From contig CM034534.1 in NCBI GenBank assembly GCA_020002185.1, positions 13,546,534 through 13,610,533 on the forward strand: DNA of 64,000 nucleotides, given 5' to 3'. Position 1 is the first letter of the stretch. Every line of letters begins with the position of its first letter. Below, piece by piece: positions 11,330 through 23,992 of this stretch. A program made the position numbers and the translations under genes. A model generated the notes under the pieces. The model was not told the origin of the DNA and ran no database searches. It saw only the letters and a program-made list of their open reading frames with translations. Source of the DNA: Paraescarpia echinospica (taxonomy: Eukaryota; Annelida; Polychaeta; Sabellida; Siboglinidae).

Positions 11330-11590
11330 ATATATATATATATATATAAACATATATATATAAACATATATATATATAAACATATATATAAACATATATA
11401 TATAAACATATGTTATATGTTAATTACCCCCACCGATCTACAGCATAATACATTGTTTATATATATATAAACATATAAATATATATATATATAAACATAT
11501 ATATATATATAAACATATATATATATAAACATATATATAAACAATGTATTATGCTGTAGATCGGTGGGGGTAATTAACATATAACATAGT
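11330..11590. repeat. Palindrome with TATAAACA repeats and perfect 46-bp arms
   Basis: Bases 11411-11456 are the exact reverse complement of 11541-11586. The loop and left flank are (TATAAACA)n arrays that also self-pair. No coding sequence is present. Confidence 0.92.
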
Positions 11591-11689
11591 TTGACATAAT
11601 TGTCGTTAATTGCAAACGTCCATTGAATTAGTTGTTTCCCATGACGAGGGGAAATGCATGAAAAACTGGTTGCTAAGTACGCACGCACA

Positions 11690-11995
11690 CATGCACGTAT
11701 GTCTGTTTTTATATGCATGTATGTATTTGTGTATGCGTGTATGTGCACGAGTTTATGCGTGTAGCGTGTGTTTATGTGTGTATATGTGAATCGTGACTTT
11801 ATGTACGTGTGCATGTATGTACGTGTGCATGTATGTACGTGTGCACGTATGTACAAGAGTGCATGTATGTACAAGTGTGCGCGTATTTACAAGTGTGCGT
11901 GTATGTACAAGTTTGCATGTATATACGTGTGCATGTATGTAAGTGTGCATGTATGTACAAGAGTGCCTGTATGTACAAATGTGCATGCAACGTTT
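11690..11995. repeat. TGTATGTACGTG-type degenerate tandem repeat
   Basis: Repeated GTGTGCATGTATGTAC units with variable spacing. The Cys/Tyr/Met-rich frames on both strands are artefacts. Confidence 0.85.
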
Positions 11996-11999
11996 TTTT

Positions 12000-12112
12000 A
12001 AATCGTTCGTATGTACGTACATACGTTCACCCTTTAAAATATTACTGATTATACATTGTATTAGGAAACACTAATTATATAGTACCCTTAAAATGACCTT
12101 ACGGAATCGTAT

Positions 12113-12143
<31 letters not shown>

Positions 12144-14670
12144 TATTTTTAATATTCATTATACTAGTTATATAATAACAATATACCCTAATACTAATAA
12201 CACTTGTATGCAATAATATTTATGTATGCAATCATATTTAATATACTAGTAATACAAAGTATCAAATTGTGTCATTATTATCAGATTCCTGCATGCTGCG
12301 TTATTAATTTTAAGATAGGTAGGTTTTCGAATTGTTGTCTGCTTCCTGTGAAATATCCTGTCCTGTTGACACGAATCAACCAAGCCGTCACAAATACCAC
12401 TGACGAATCTTACATGTTGGAAGAAACCATAAAACAACTTCATCTCAGTGAAACCGCACCAGTGCGGTGATTCGTTCCGAGTTTGTGGCACGCGTCGCTC
12501 GGGTTCTCTCAGTAATTAATAAGCTCCACTACTAGGGCGTCTTGGCCAACTCTCTGATTTGTCGCTAGATTCTTGCTCGTTCCGCGCTGCAAGAGTCCCG
12601 ATGTCTGCAATTCCGTTCTTTTTACTCAACTGTTTTTTAAGGTTGTTGTCTGTTCCGTGGCCAGGAATCAGCCAGGGTGGTAATTACTCAAAAGGAATTG
12701 GCTGTCGTGAAAATGGAAACATCGCAACCACTAAGACATCAGAGAGATGAGCTGCGAAAGTATACGTATCATCTGAATGTTTTGTTTACGCTTCGCGGAC
12801 TAAAAATTCCAAAATGCGAAACGTGTTCCGGTTTTATAATAATTATTTAATCTAGTTTTAAGAATGTTATATTAATTAATATAAAAAATAATTACAGATA
12901 ATCTTCCTTTAGTGTCGTAAGCCTACCATATACCCCAACGATATGCCGTGTTTTGCATACCATGCGTTTAATCCAACCAAGTCGTTGATGTGTTCATGGG
13001 TATCACATGCATTTTTTAAGTTTAATATTTTCTCTTCGTCCAGTCTACTAATAAAATGGTGGCTTCACTCAATGTCTACTGGTACCAAAGCTCCTGCAGT
13101 TCGAAGGATATCTTGTTATTGCGAATTATGTCTCATGCATCGTTATCTTTGTATAAATAGTACTATCCTAAATAGAAGTGGCTTCAGAATGCATAAAGCA
13201 GCAGCATCCAGCCCATCTTTAAAATCCGAATTTGTGGATTGGGGTTACTCCCTGCTTGTATCGCATCTCCAACAGGATAATCGCCTTCTTCCTAATCATT
13301 TTACTTGACACCTCTGGCTTTGGAGGGATTGGCGGTGGAGTGGAGATTGAGAGCGACAGTCAGAGGGGAGTGGAGACTTTTGGTGCAGAGAGCAGCACAA
13401 AACAGTGGTGGGAAAGAAAAAAATACATACCGAGGACGAACCAGCCTCACTCGGACATAGGATCGCAACAACTATGGCTTCAAAAGGTTTTGTCATGCTG
13501 TTTCTTTCTAATAAAACATATATGTTAATCCCCGTTTTTGTCTTTCTTCCATCTTCCATTTCAAATATCAGCTCGCCATATTGCATGCCTACGACACATT
13601 TTACATTCCCCCTCTTACGTGTATGTTCGCTTGAATGGCGGTTATGAGTCTATTTCACGACTTTTCTATTCACCAAGTTGTGTATTTTTGAATAGATGAC
13701 TTACCACATTTCACACGGACAGAAGCAGTAAGGTTATTGTTATGTGAAAGGGTGACGGTGGACAGGAAACCACGAAGTCTAAATAGTTGCTCCTCTACCA
13801 AATAGATCTACAAACACAAACCAACGAACAATTCGTCAAACATACGTCCACGATTCCCTCGATCAACATCATCACGGACCTTTCACGCGTAATTAGTCTT
13901 ACAAATGCAAACACCACGAGAGGCTACAATTTCTCCTCGCTGAGTCAACAGTGCTGCCGAAATGAACAAGTCAAAATGTCCGATAACACCTGGTATATAC
14001 GCTGTACGTCGACTAGTTTAATCCAGGTAATGTCGTCACCCCTTTCATGTACGCTATTCGCAACCATTTAAGTTAGCGTCGCCGTTTCCCTGACGTTCGT
14101 CTTTGAAGCAAGGGACAATTATAGGCTTCATTACCTGTCGTTCGGGGCGCGTGTTGATGTTTGCTTGCGGCGGGCGAAAGTGGCTGGCCGTCGGGCCGAT
14201 TGGCGGTACTCAACGCGTGCCGTCGACCATTCCCCCGGGGAAAATAAATCCGGGGTAAGTATCGCGTTTCCAAATATTGTTATTCAATAGACGGCGGTCA
14301 CGTGACCCGGCACGTGCGCGCACAAAGGGAGGGGAATTCGATGATTGCGCGTTAATTTGCGCCGTGTCTACGGAGTGGGGCTGGGGAAGGGTGGGTCGCT
14401 TGTCGTCGCTCGCCAAGACCACCCACAGTCTACGGGGGCTATTGAATAGCTGAATTGTCTGGCAATTATGCACTGCTTTGAAAAGAGTACAATTATATTG
14501 TTTTAGTACGTGATTATAGATAGACTACGCGAAGTGTGTGTGTGTGTGTGTGCGCGCGCGCGTGTGTGTTTAGCTTCTAGTGACGTCTAAAACGATATAT
14601 AAAATTAATATTTAAATACTGTTAAACGTATAGTTTCTTGACGTCTTATTGTGGTCAGTGGAGTAGCGAA
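12000..14670. other. No recognisable gene
   Basis: There are short open frames on both strands, a (TA)n tract near 12113-12140 and a more CpG-rich patch at 14130-14430. I recognise no protein family, and no pair of exons with matching phases. Confidence 0.4.
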
Positions 14671-14674
14671 GATA

Positions 14675-14896
14675 CATGGTGTCCCATAAGTCTGGACTCA
14701 TTGGAAACATGTACCATCATTACTCCTGACTACATTCACTGGATATCTCGTCGGGATTTGTATATCGGGAACTATGGTGAACACATTGATCAATTTCTGT
14801 GAATTTGTATTGTATTGCCATTTTTCATTATTTTTCATTCCCTGGCGGTTCTTTTTATTGTTCCTATGATTCCAGACTTATGGGACACCCTGTTTA
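14675..14896. mobile_element. Mariner-type MITE (about 222 bp)
   Basis: The ends are inverted repeats sharing GGTGTCCCATAAGTCTGGA (left 14678 onward, right ending about 14891), a sequence typical of Tc1/mariner-type termini, with TA at the borders. The interior has no coding potential. Confidence 0.75.
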
Positions 14897-15404
14897 TACT
14901 CGTGTCTCACCACCTAAAGTTTTCTAGGGGGCTCAACCCCTCAAAAGTCTCCTCGGTGCGATGCCCCGACCCGATTAGTCGCCTATTGCATACTCGTAGG
15001 CCCACCGTACACATGTGATCTAAAGGCAGGCCTATTTCTATTCGCATCAATATAATTATATGGTGTTAAATGGCATATATATCTTGTCCGCTCCACTTAA
15101 ACAAATGTAATAATGTTGCGATCGCAGGTAGTGTTATCCAATGTTACTTAATGCAACTTAGTTTTGTATCGGGTTACTATTAACTGGAGGTGGTGAAGCT
15201 AGAGTGAGTTTAAGTTAGTGGTGTTAAGTGTTGGAATGTGCATTAATTTATTACTCTGGCGCTGTTTTCTTGGCTTTCGATCAGCGACTGTAGTCGCACT
15301 ATTCTTTACATATTAAAATAAATTGTTTGTAATTTATTGTTCACGTATTTTTTTTATTTTTTAGAATATCATTATTCGTTAGTTAGTTAGTTAACGTGAA
15401 TGCT

Positions 15405-15595
15405 TGCGTGCGTGCATTCACACGCACACAAACACACGCGCACACGCACTGTGTGGTCGCAAACACGCGCGCGCACGCTCGCGCACACGCATGCACGCAC
15501 ACGTGCTAACGTGCACAGGCGGACAAGCACACACACGCACACACGCACGCACGCACCCACCCACCCCACCCTCCACCCACACACACACCACCTAG
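15405..15595. repeat. (CA/CG)n-rich simple repeat
   Basis: Mixed CACACG and CACGCA units. The His/Thr-rich and Val/Cys-rich frames are artefacts. Confidence 0.9.
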
Positions 15596-16506
15596 ATGGT
15601 GGTCGCTCACTGCTGTTCCGTTCCGTCAGTAGGAATTTGGTCGCCTTGTTTGCTTTTAGTAATTCTAAGAACGCTCGTGTACAATAAACAGTTTGCTTTC
15701 ACGATCCACAGACAGTTTATGCATGACGATTATTCACGTCATGATTTCTATATGTAATGTTTTACTTCCAACTTTGCGTCAATTGTTTTAAAATACAGAA
15801 TGCTCCGTCGGTCAACGAATCAGTATTCTTAGATGTACTGTAGGTGCCATTGCTTCTCAACATGAATCTAACAGAATCCGGTATCAACACGTGCGGCTAG
15901 AATGTGTAGGTTTTCATTATAATTAGGCTAATTATTTTGCGGTTTATATTTTATTTGACTTTGCAGTTAGGCCCTCCCTACAAATTGAGCGATTGAAACA
16001 GTGTAGACCCTTACAACTGGTCCAGAGAAAGCTGACAAAAACTTATATTTAAACAATCATTGTTTTGACCGAACTTCTTATAGATGTATCGATCCTATTT
16101 CTGTGTTACGATTATGTGTAATCGTATGCGGTCATTCAAATCATCCCGTTTTTCATAGTTTACTTACTTTATGTGATGCTATGGAGTTGTTGTATTTTCA
16201 GATGAAAATAAAACATTGATTGATTGACCAATTAATTCTTCTTCCACATATCTGAGCAGAAACAATTACCGTCGATACGCATCGTCTGTCCCTTTCTCCG
16301 GTTAAATGGTGAATTAATATAAGCATATTACTAGCAATTAATAAAACAATTAGCGGTCGAATTAATATGTCACGGGACTCCCGTACTGTCAATATCCGCC
16401 CCGTGCAGACACCTGTAGTTGTCCGCTTGTCTGGCATTGCCATCGGCTGTCTGGCCGTCTCAGACCGTGGACAAAAGCCGCCGTCGGATTACGCTGGACG
16501 CGGCCG

Positions 16507-16536
16507 TGACGTCATGAAAGGGAGACGCTATTTAAG
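16507..16536 (+). promoter_or_regulatory. Putative glass promoter: CRE plus TATA-like box
   Basis: A perfect palindromic CRE, TGACGTCA (16507-16514), is followed 15 bases later by TATTTAAG (16529-16536) in a locally GC/CpG-rich stretch. About 100 bases downstream a good donor (CCAAG/gttagt) closes a candidate noncoding first exon. Its assignment to glass rests on strand and position. Confidence 0.5.
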
Positions 16537-16559
16537 AGATGCTGGAGGCGGGGCGCGCG

Positions 16560-16635
16560 ACACTCCAGGGCGAGTTAGATGAGTTCGGATCGGCGACGGA
16601 CATCACTTCATATCTGACGCTCACACCGACCCAAG
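16560..16635 (+). other. Putative noncoding first exon (5'UTR) of glass
   Basis: The 5' end is estimated about 25-30 bases after the TATA-like box. The 3' end is a consensus donor, gttagt at 16636. It has no ATG-initiated long frame. The next plus-strand exon with a start codon is at 19375. Confidence 0.4.
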
Positions 16636-16639
16636 GTTA

Positions 16640-19374
16640 GTTGTATACACTGAAGATATATATTATATCAATATATAAAAAAATAATAAGTATGGTGGAG
16701 AACTAAAATTATAGTTCACGAATACATTTGTAAGATTATCTCCGGTCTGTGTGTACATGTTTGTTCAGGTAAATAAATGTATAAGGTATATGGTTATTTT
16801 AACAGCCTATTTGCACACGTTTATATTATGATTATTTTGACAGAATACTACCACGTTTTATAATGGTTTCCGTATAATAAAATATATGTTTATATTATTA
16901 ATATAAATTAATACGGAAAATACGTGTGTTTTGCTTCCTCTAACATAATAGAGATTGCAAAGTAAAATTTAAAGAAATATAACAGCCCTGAACATTGCAA
17001 GTAACCAACAGCGTATGGAGCGAGGTGGCGATGGTTCAGTTTCTGTAAGAATCACATTTTATGTTTGGTGAACGTGTTTAATCCGCACACAATCGTCTAG
17101 AGCTTCCCGTTGCGTGGACTTGTAATGTTTTAAATGACCGTAGCTGTAAGTTGTCGGCGTATGTTCACGCGTCGGTGCGTGCGTGCGATGCGATATCTTT
17201 GAACGTGCAACTGGGATGCATTATGTCAACCAGAGATGCTCTACGCATGACGCTGATATGTGTTACATAATATCGCGTCACCGTAACATATCCGTAACAT
17301 TAATTTCAGGGATGTGGCGACAACATTACGCAATTGTCGCTACCGGCACTTTCCGAAATGCACTTAAGAGCTATTTATTAAAACACGAATTCACGTGGTC
17401 AGAACACATTTTAACTGGCAATATTCATAAACGAACTCTGTTCAAGGAAAACTAGACAACTTGTACTATAACATATTACTTTAATTAGTATTTGTCCAGA
17501 TTAATAAAGAATCAAAATATTTGAATAACGTGTATTATTTATAGTACTATTATTATTATCATTGGTACATTATTATAATAATTACTATTATCATCATTAT
17601 TGTCAACTTTAGGCACCTTATTATCATTTATTTAAATATAATCATTATAATAATTATTACATTACTATCACTATCATTATCACGCGTATCATTATCACTG
17701 TTATTACTAGAACTATCATTTGTTTTATTCGTGCTCAAGGAAAACAAATTTACACCATAAGGAATGTGTCAATAAAAAGTTTCACCCGTCAAAGACGCAG
17801 CCCGACTCAGTGACCCGCCACGCGACAAGCGTCGTCCTCGCTCCCCGATCACTTTCCGAGAGAGGGGCTTTTTGTGTTCTTGTTCGTAAAACTAGCCCGC
17901 CGCGGGGCGTTCCGGTTTCGGACGACGTTTAAAAACTAATTAGAAATGGTCGCAATATGGCGGCGTTTCGCCGATGTGTTTATTTACCCGAGAGCTTGTT
18001 CGCTATCGTCCTCGAAACGGACACTTTGCGTGTGGGTGGTTCTGGCGGATCACTGCCATCTGGGGCGACTGCGAGGAGAGATGGACGCCAAATAAATATA
18101 GCAGACGACACTGACGTTTTCCCGGCTATGTTTAGTATCGATGTAACTCAATGTGACATTTTCATTAATAATTTTTTTTAAATAAATATGATATAGTTTT
18201 TATTAATTTAAGCTTCTTCGTCAGTTAATTTAGTCAACCGCGAACGCAGTATGATGTTCAAACCTATATTGACTCGTGTTGTACGGTAGTGTGGCAAAAA
18301 GTGCACTCATTTAAAGACAAAGACAATTTGGTCTAATTATCGTTCATTAAGGCAGAACTGGTTAAACATTCATATAGCAGTAGTAGTAACTACAGGACCG
18401 TAATAACTACATAATAAATACCAATGCAATGTTAGTACCATTCTTACACATTTTGCAAATATCATCATTAGAAGCAAAGCGTCCCCCCCCCGTGCAGTTT
18501 GTCTCCATCATTGTACATTATATGGTATGCTAGTTTAAAATTCATATTCATAAATACTGTTTACATATATCTGTACATTGACCCTATCAATAACCAACAT
18601 GGTCATTATTCTCAATTTAGTTTAATGTATTCTATGAATAAGATAAAATAATAACAAAAATAGCGCATAATAATTTAATAGTCAATTTACATATAAATGG
18701 GGATTCATCCCATAAATAGTTGTGAAAACTGCTGTGCTAAATACTAAATGGATTAGTTTATGCACACACAAAAATCTTCGATATACTTTACCAAGGGGGT
18801 GCGCTTTACTCCACTTCTGGGTTGCGATTTGCCCTGTATTGAACGTGACATTTGAATTACACATATCCGTAAGTCACAGTATTGCTCGCATTATCTAATG
18901 ATGCCTGTTATAGCAGGCATCATTACATTAAACTTGCGAGTTGCTATTTCACATGTTTGGTTAGTTCATAACTTGCTATGGTTAGGTGCGCCTTTTGTTG
19001 TACTATTTCTGCAAACATCTAACGTAGCCAAAATAGTTTAGTATGGTTTGTTCAGGGTGCGCTTTGCCCTACACTATTGTATATTTAAAACACATACATT
19101 GGATTGATAAGTAGAGGCCTACTTTTGTTAAAATCATCGACAGAATTTACTTCGATCGTTACATAAACTGTTTTGTGAATGGGTGAGTAGCCTTATGTTA
19201 TTGTATAGAGAACAACATTTCGAAATGTGTTTATCATATTACCAAAATGTATTGTCTGTCTCCATTGCGGAATATTTTATTGCTGGTATATTGAATTTAA
19301 TAGATTCTTATCAGTGTTTTATTTTGCAACCATGTCGATAGTTGCGTAACCTGGATGTGGCGTTCGGCTGTAGA
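16640..19374. other. Presumed glass intron 1 with no recognisable gene
   Basis: AT-rich, with ATT/ATC-rich microsatellite-like stretches (17520-17720), a CpG-richer patch (17790-18060) and a small perfect hairpin, TGATGCCTG/CAGGCATCA (about 18899-18922). Nothing else is supported. Confidence 0.4.
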
Positions 19375-19529
19375 ATGGACAATTACACGAACTGTTCGAC
19401 CGATATCTGGCATAACGGCGTCGCATTTAAGCCTTCTCACGACACTTTGGACATCGGCGCCTTCTCTCGACCTGTCGTTGACCAGGATCCGAACCGCTAC
19501 ATACCTACGTCGTGTGCTTCCGTTTACAA
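19375..19529 (+). CDS. gl: Glass ortholog, candidate first coding exon
   Basis: The ATG at 19375 opens MDNYTNCSTDIWHNGVAF and the frame runs to a strong donor (ACAA/gtaagt), ending in phase 2 with bases AA. The zinc-finger exon at 25480 begins with one base, A, that completes a Lys codon and continues in frame as [20 protein letters not shown]. The exact phase fit and shared strand support linkage. I do not recognise this N-terminus by itself, since Glass N-termini diverge greatly. An intermediate exon cannot be excluded. The 6-kb intron contains the pogo element. Confidence 0.6.
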
Positions 19530-20430
19530 GTAAGTAGTTCCTTAATCCATGCACTTCACTTACGTCACAGCTGAATTACCATAATAGAGATACAAGACAA
19601 GGAATCTATATATAATTATATTCACGTTAGTTTCATTCTGAAATAGTCCATCTTTTTACTTGAGTAAATCAGCATGCCCCATGAACTATATATAACTTTT
19701 CTCTAAATCCATATACATTTCTTACACAATATGCAATTTTAAGATAACACGGTACAAAAGATTTAAAAAGTATATCCGCGTGTCAAACGCTTATTATTCC
19801 GTGGGCCAGACATGGCGAGCGACAATTTTGCAAAAGCTTAATATATCGTACAGAATATCCAAAGACAACGTGAAATACACGGTAACAAGTGTGATCAAAT
19901 AAGTCAATGTCATTCATGTTCTACGCACTATTTCTTAAACACGGTTAAAATGATAGTTTAACTCAGAATGCAACTGTAAGACGGTAACTTTGGATCATTG
20001 AAAGTGCATCTCCTCCGAGGCGCCCGTGTCGTCCACGTGCCTGTTTCTATATGTTCATTCGCTTGCAATGCTTTGAAAGATGAGTTTCTCCTACGCGAGA
20101 GACTGAACGTTGATCAAGTCTCCAACTCTCTTGGCGCCAATATAAATGAATTTAAGATCAGAGTACTGTAATGGTTCAGAATTGTGCACTTGGTCCGTTG
20201 CTCCATGGTTGGGCGTAAGCTAGTATTAATTATTATAGATGTCGTGAAATTGTCACAAAAACATTTAACGTATAAAGTTCACACAGAAACACGTATAAGA
20301 GAGGATGACCGATATTGGACCAGTGTGAATATTGGACCACCGCGATTTATCAGCTTTGCGACGATACACCAGCTAATGGCGTCAACCAGCGTATTTGCGG
20401 CAGAACAAGTTATCGATTGGCGAAGTCAAA

Positions 20431-21602
20431 ATGGCGGAGAGTGCGCGCAAACAAAAACGGTGAGGAAATTTCGTTTTTTCACTCCGCCCTCTTGTTGTAA
20501 TTGTATCGCAATTTCAAGTGTGTCACGCTCGGTAATTATTTATACTGTATCAACTGGATTTGCTTGTCGGGTGCCTGGAGGTCCTTCCTAATCATAGTAA
20601 AGTTCAGAAAATTTCACTCCAGCTGACACAGGAGAAAGACATTTTCGTCGTGTTACCGATATTGGACCCGGAGGGGATATATATTGGATTGGTGGTTCAA
20701 TATATATCACAGGCGGTCCAATATAGATTCCGGCGCTTATGAACAGGAATGCTGTTAAATCATAATCTATATACTACAACGAATCCGTCAATCGTAAACT
20801 ATTTCAATCTATTTTATTTTAATGTAGACTATGGCTCATCTTACCTCAAATTTACCATTCTACAATATTATACTTCATGTTTTTCAAAACTCACACACGC
20901 ACGCACACGTGCGCGCATACACGCCTACACGCCCGTCCGCTCATCTGCCCGCCCAGCCCCGTCCAGTCAGACTGATCCTGCCATGACAGACTTCCAATCT
21001 TTGATGCATTGTTTTGTCTTTTGTGCTTTAGGGACACATATGGCAGATGGACTGGAGACGATTTGGACCGCGCCTTGACTGCTCTCCAAAACGGAGATGC
21101 ATGCTTAAATGCCAGTTTGAGGCCGCATGAGCTTGAGTTTGAGGCAGCATTGGTCAAGTACGGAGTCTATGTTGATTGGCCTAAGCAGAACCGATCTGAT
21201 GGAGTTGGTCTACCAACTGGCCGACGTCAACGGAATCGACGGTTCAAACATGCTAAACAGTCGGCAAGTACCATGTGGTACCGAAAATTCATGAAACGTC
21301 ATCCCGAACTTAGCTTGCGAAAAGCTGAGGCCACATCACTTGCCAAAGCAAAATACTTTAACCGAATTAATGTTGGGGATTTTTTTCTCTCGAGACTGGT
21401 GGATACACATAACCCGAACGACCTGCACATATCTACAACGTTGATGAATTACACAAGAAATTTGGAGGCTATCGACTTGGCCCGAGAAAACGACATCATC
21501 CTGTTTTCGCTCCCTCCGCACACCACTCATCGTCTCCAGCCACTTGATCGCACATTCTACAAGTCGCTCATGGTCAACTGCGACCGTGCATGCGACAAAT
21601 GA
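20431..21602 (+). pseudogene. Pogo-family transposase, two exons, internally deleted
   Basis: Exon 1 (20431-20459) starts MAESARKQK and ends at gtgagg. Exon 2 starts at 21032 after a gctttag acceptor, and the split Arg codon gives [17 protein letters not shown], the classic start of the pogo/CENP-B helix-turn-helix region. [16 protein letters not shown] and [15 protein letters not shown] are the second DNA-binding helix. Then the frame jumps from about 21440 to [16 protein letters not shown] and [13 protein letters not shown], the end of the DDE domain. The first catalytic Asp region and most of the core are absent, so it cannot catalyse transposition. Further transposase-like sequence (FRCSGIWFCDRYVFTDEDYA, 21700-21770) follows after a stop. 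Confidence 0.88.
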
Positions 21603-21774
21603 TCGGGAACTGAGAAGACAACTGTGACGGTGGATGTCATTGCAAGGCTTTTCGGCGAGGCATACGTAGGCTCTGCAAAAATGTAAACAGCCATCAATGG
21701 CTTTCGCTGCTCCGGTATTTGGTTTTGTGACCGCTATGTTTTCACAGACGAGGACTATGCAATGACAGCGCGGT

Positions 21775-21925
21775 TTGGCGATCAACCTGCTCAAGCACCC
21801 GGCGATCCACCTGCGCAAGCACCCGACGATCAACCTGCACAAGCTCCGGCGATGAACCTGCGCAAGCACTCGGCGATCAACCTGCGGAAGCACTCGACGA
21901 TCAACCTGCGCAATAAACCGGCGAT
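21775..21925 (+). repeat. 24-bp tandem repeat inside the pogo element
   Basis: Six units of the type GATCAACCTGCGCAAGCACC, encoding DQPAQAPG-like octapeptides in the transposase tail frame. It links the transposase C-terminus to the OTU region. Confidence 0.85.
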
Positions 21926-21937
21926 CAAGCAAGCTCG

Positions 21938-22805
21938 GTGATAATTACATGTGCGGACGGAAAGTGCTTTTTTCGGTCTGTGATCATTAGCTTAGATATT
22001 ACACTGCAAACCGCAACCCGTGACCATTATGGCAATCTAACGCACATCATGTCCCGAATAGTCGAGACCAATGAGGCAGACCGTCTGCGAGCCAAAGTGG
22101 TACGTCGTATGTGTGAACATTTTGAAGATTACAGGCATATCGACAAACATGCCACAAACGCAGACCTTCCCGAGCACAAACACTACGGCTCAATCGAGGA
22201 GAGGACGGAGGCAATGGCGAATCAAACAGAGATGGTTGGCGAAATTGAGATCATTGCTACAATGGAATCTCTGCAGAGGACGATCGAAGTTTTCGTTGGC
22301 ACCTCAAAGATGGTGTATGGGAGGGAATTCAGTGCTACCAAACCGCCCATAAGACTCCAATTCCTCGCTGCATGGCGTAAATGATGCAGGCCACTGTAAC
22401 TGCTTAATACTACGAAACACCTTCATAACTCCACAAATCCTATCACCCGTCATGAATTTCAACCGCCAACAACGGGGACTGAATACAAGAACAGAGATAC
22501 TGACGTCCAGCCCGTATAGACGAAGGTTATCGTGGACGACGTCGTCTCAACCGCGAGCAAAGAAGACAAAACTGAGCAACAAACCAAGAGTTACACGACA
22601 ATCCAAAGTGGAAATGCTAGCAGGACCCAAAATGTCGGCGACAAAAACTGGGAAATCTTGTTTCTGTATTCTCTGTGAAGAGGACCGAGTGGGGGACATG
22701 GTCCGGTGTGTGAACTGTGGGACATGGATTCATGCGACCTGTGCGGGGGACATCCTCCGAACCACCAATGTGATCTGTGTTGACCACAGGCAATCCGCCA
22801 GTTAG
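21938..22805 (+). pseudogene. OTU-type cysteine protease plus PHD finger, encoded by the pogo element (frameshifted)
   Basis: The first part, to 22384, has the OTU catalytic Cys motif ADGKCFFRSV, then RAKVVRRMCEHFEDY and VGEIEIIATMESL, in OTU family order. Its frame ends at a stop, but the +1 frame immediately after reads DAGHCNCL, the expected catalytic His motif. That frame stays open into a C-terminal PHD finger: CFCILCEED, MVRCVNCGTWIHATC, then CVDH (22660-22795), a C4HC3 pattern. So one OTU-PHD protein was split by a single frameshift between about 22352 and 22383. OTU proteases remove ubiquitin; PHD fingers usually bind histone tails. The start codon is uncertain; an upstream join to the transposase frame is possible. 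Confidence 0.75.
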
Positions 22806-23323
22806 CACCTATATAGCGTGTACTGTCCAACCCATAGGGAATGGACGAATTATCAGTGTTTCTATAAAAGTCTGAACAATCTATCTTGATGTGTGCTATA
22901 TGTTGTCATACAATGACCGTTGGTCCAACATTGATCCCGGGATGGTCCATTATACAGAACCGTGACACACATATTGGACCGATGTGACCTTTTCTTGTTC
23001 TTAGGTCTGATCAGAAACGCCCGAACGTAAATCACTTTGGTGTGTCATGTGGACGCCTTTGGTGACTACCTTTAGTTTATAATAGTTTCCACCTAAATCT
23101 CTCAATCCGCCGTGGTGTAATGGATCAAGATGCTTAGGTGGTCCAATATCGGTCATCCTCCCCTAAAGTTTACAGAATCACGAGAAACGATGGTGAATTC
23201 TTTAATAATAGCCTATGTAGCTATATAGTGCGAACAAATGCATTTCTACGAAAGGAATTCACATAAGACAACATTATGCTAGTAGGCATCGAACCTTAGA
23301 AAACAAACACAAACAATAACATA

Positions 23324-23563
23324 GTGTGTCTGCTTGTATTATCTTTAAACAAAGACGTCAAGAAATGGAGGCGCCAGTTACCATCAGTATGTGAGATTAC
23401 CCGTTTCACCCAATGGCAACACTCATCCTATTACGTCCGCTGGGACGCAGCGGAGGCGCCCGTGATAGAACGGCGCGTTATGCAAGCGGATTATGATTTT
23501 CTGGCGAACGTACAGGGAGACATGTGCGCTATCCCGTTCCTAAATTACCCCGGGATACGCTGA
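23324..23563 (+). other. Unassigned open frame in glass intron
   Basis: An 80-codon frame including YYVRWDAAEAPVIERR. It has CpG-rich composition, no recognised domain and no clear splice borders. It could be chance or an unannotated glass exon. Confidence 0.15.
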
Positions 23564-23794
23564 GTGACCCAGCTGGGCGTTGTCTGAGGAGTATCGGGCA
23601 AACAAGTTTCTTTTATGTTCTCCAACGGCGTGTAATGCTGTCATGACTAATAGCGCCTGATTGACCTGACAATATAGGCGAGAGAGACGCGGCGCGGAAT
23701 GTTTATTTTACGTAATGTTTCGCTAAATTGTTAGTACGACGTGTTGCATTCAAGGAGGGCACGCATGTATTAAATGTATACTCCGGCGTCGGGT

Positions 23795-23992
23795 TTTCCC
23801 TGCGGGTGTGCGGGTGTGCGCGTGTGCGTGTGTGCGGGGTGCGTGTGTGCGGGTGTGCGGGTGCGCGGGTGCGCGGGTGCGCGGGTGCGCGGGTGCCCGG
23901 GTGCTGGGGTGCGGGGGTGCTGGGGTGCGGGTGTGCGGGGTGCGGGTGTGCGGGTGCGGGGGTGCTGGGGTGCCGGGGTGCCGGGGTGCGAG
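23795..23992. repeat. GC-rich (GGGTGYGCG)n minisatellite
   Basis: Short G-rich units such as GGGTGCGC and GGGGTGC in tandem. Long Arg/Pro/His and Gly/Cys/Val frames on both strands are composition artefacts. It lies in the glass intron. Confidence 0.92.

Larger units (their letters stand above)
20298..23163 (+). mobile_element. Pogo-like DNA transposon encoding transposase, OTU and PHD domains
   Basis: About 25-bp terminal inverted repeats (core GAGGATGACCGATATTGG) are immediately flanked by TA on both sides, as in Tc1/mariner/pogo insertions. The element is 2866 bases and lies in the presumed glass intron in the same orientation. It encodes a pogo transposase (20431-21602, one intron) with its central catalytic part deleted, then an OTU-like cysteine protease and a PHD finger (21938-22805). 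ATATTGGACC-type motifs are repeated near both ends. Confidence 0.92.
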
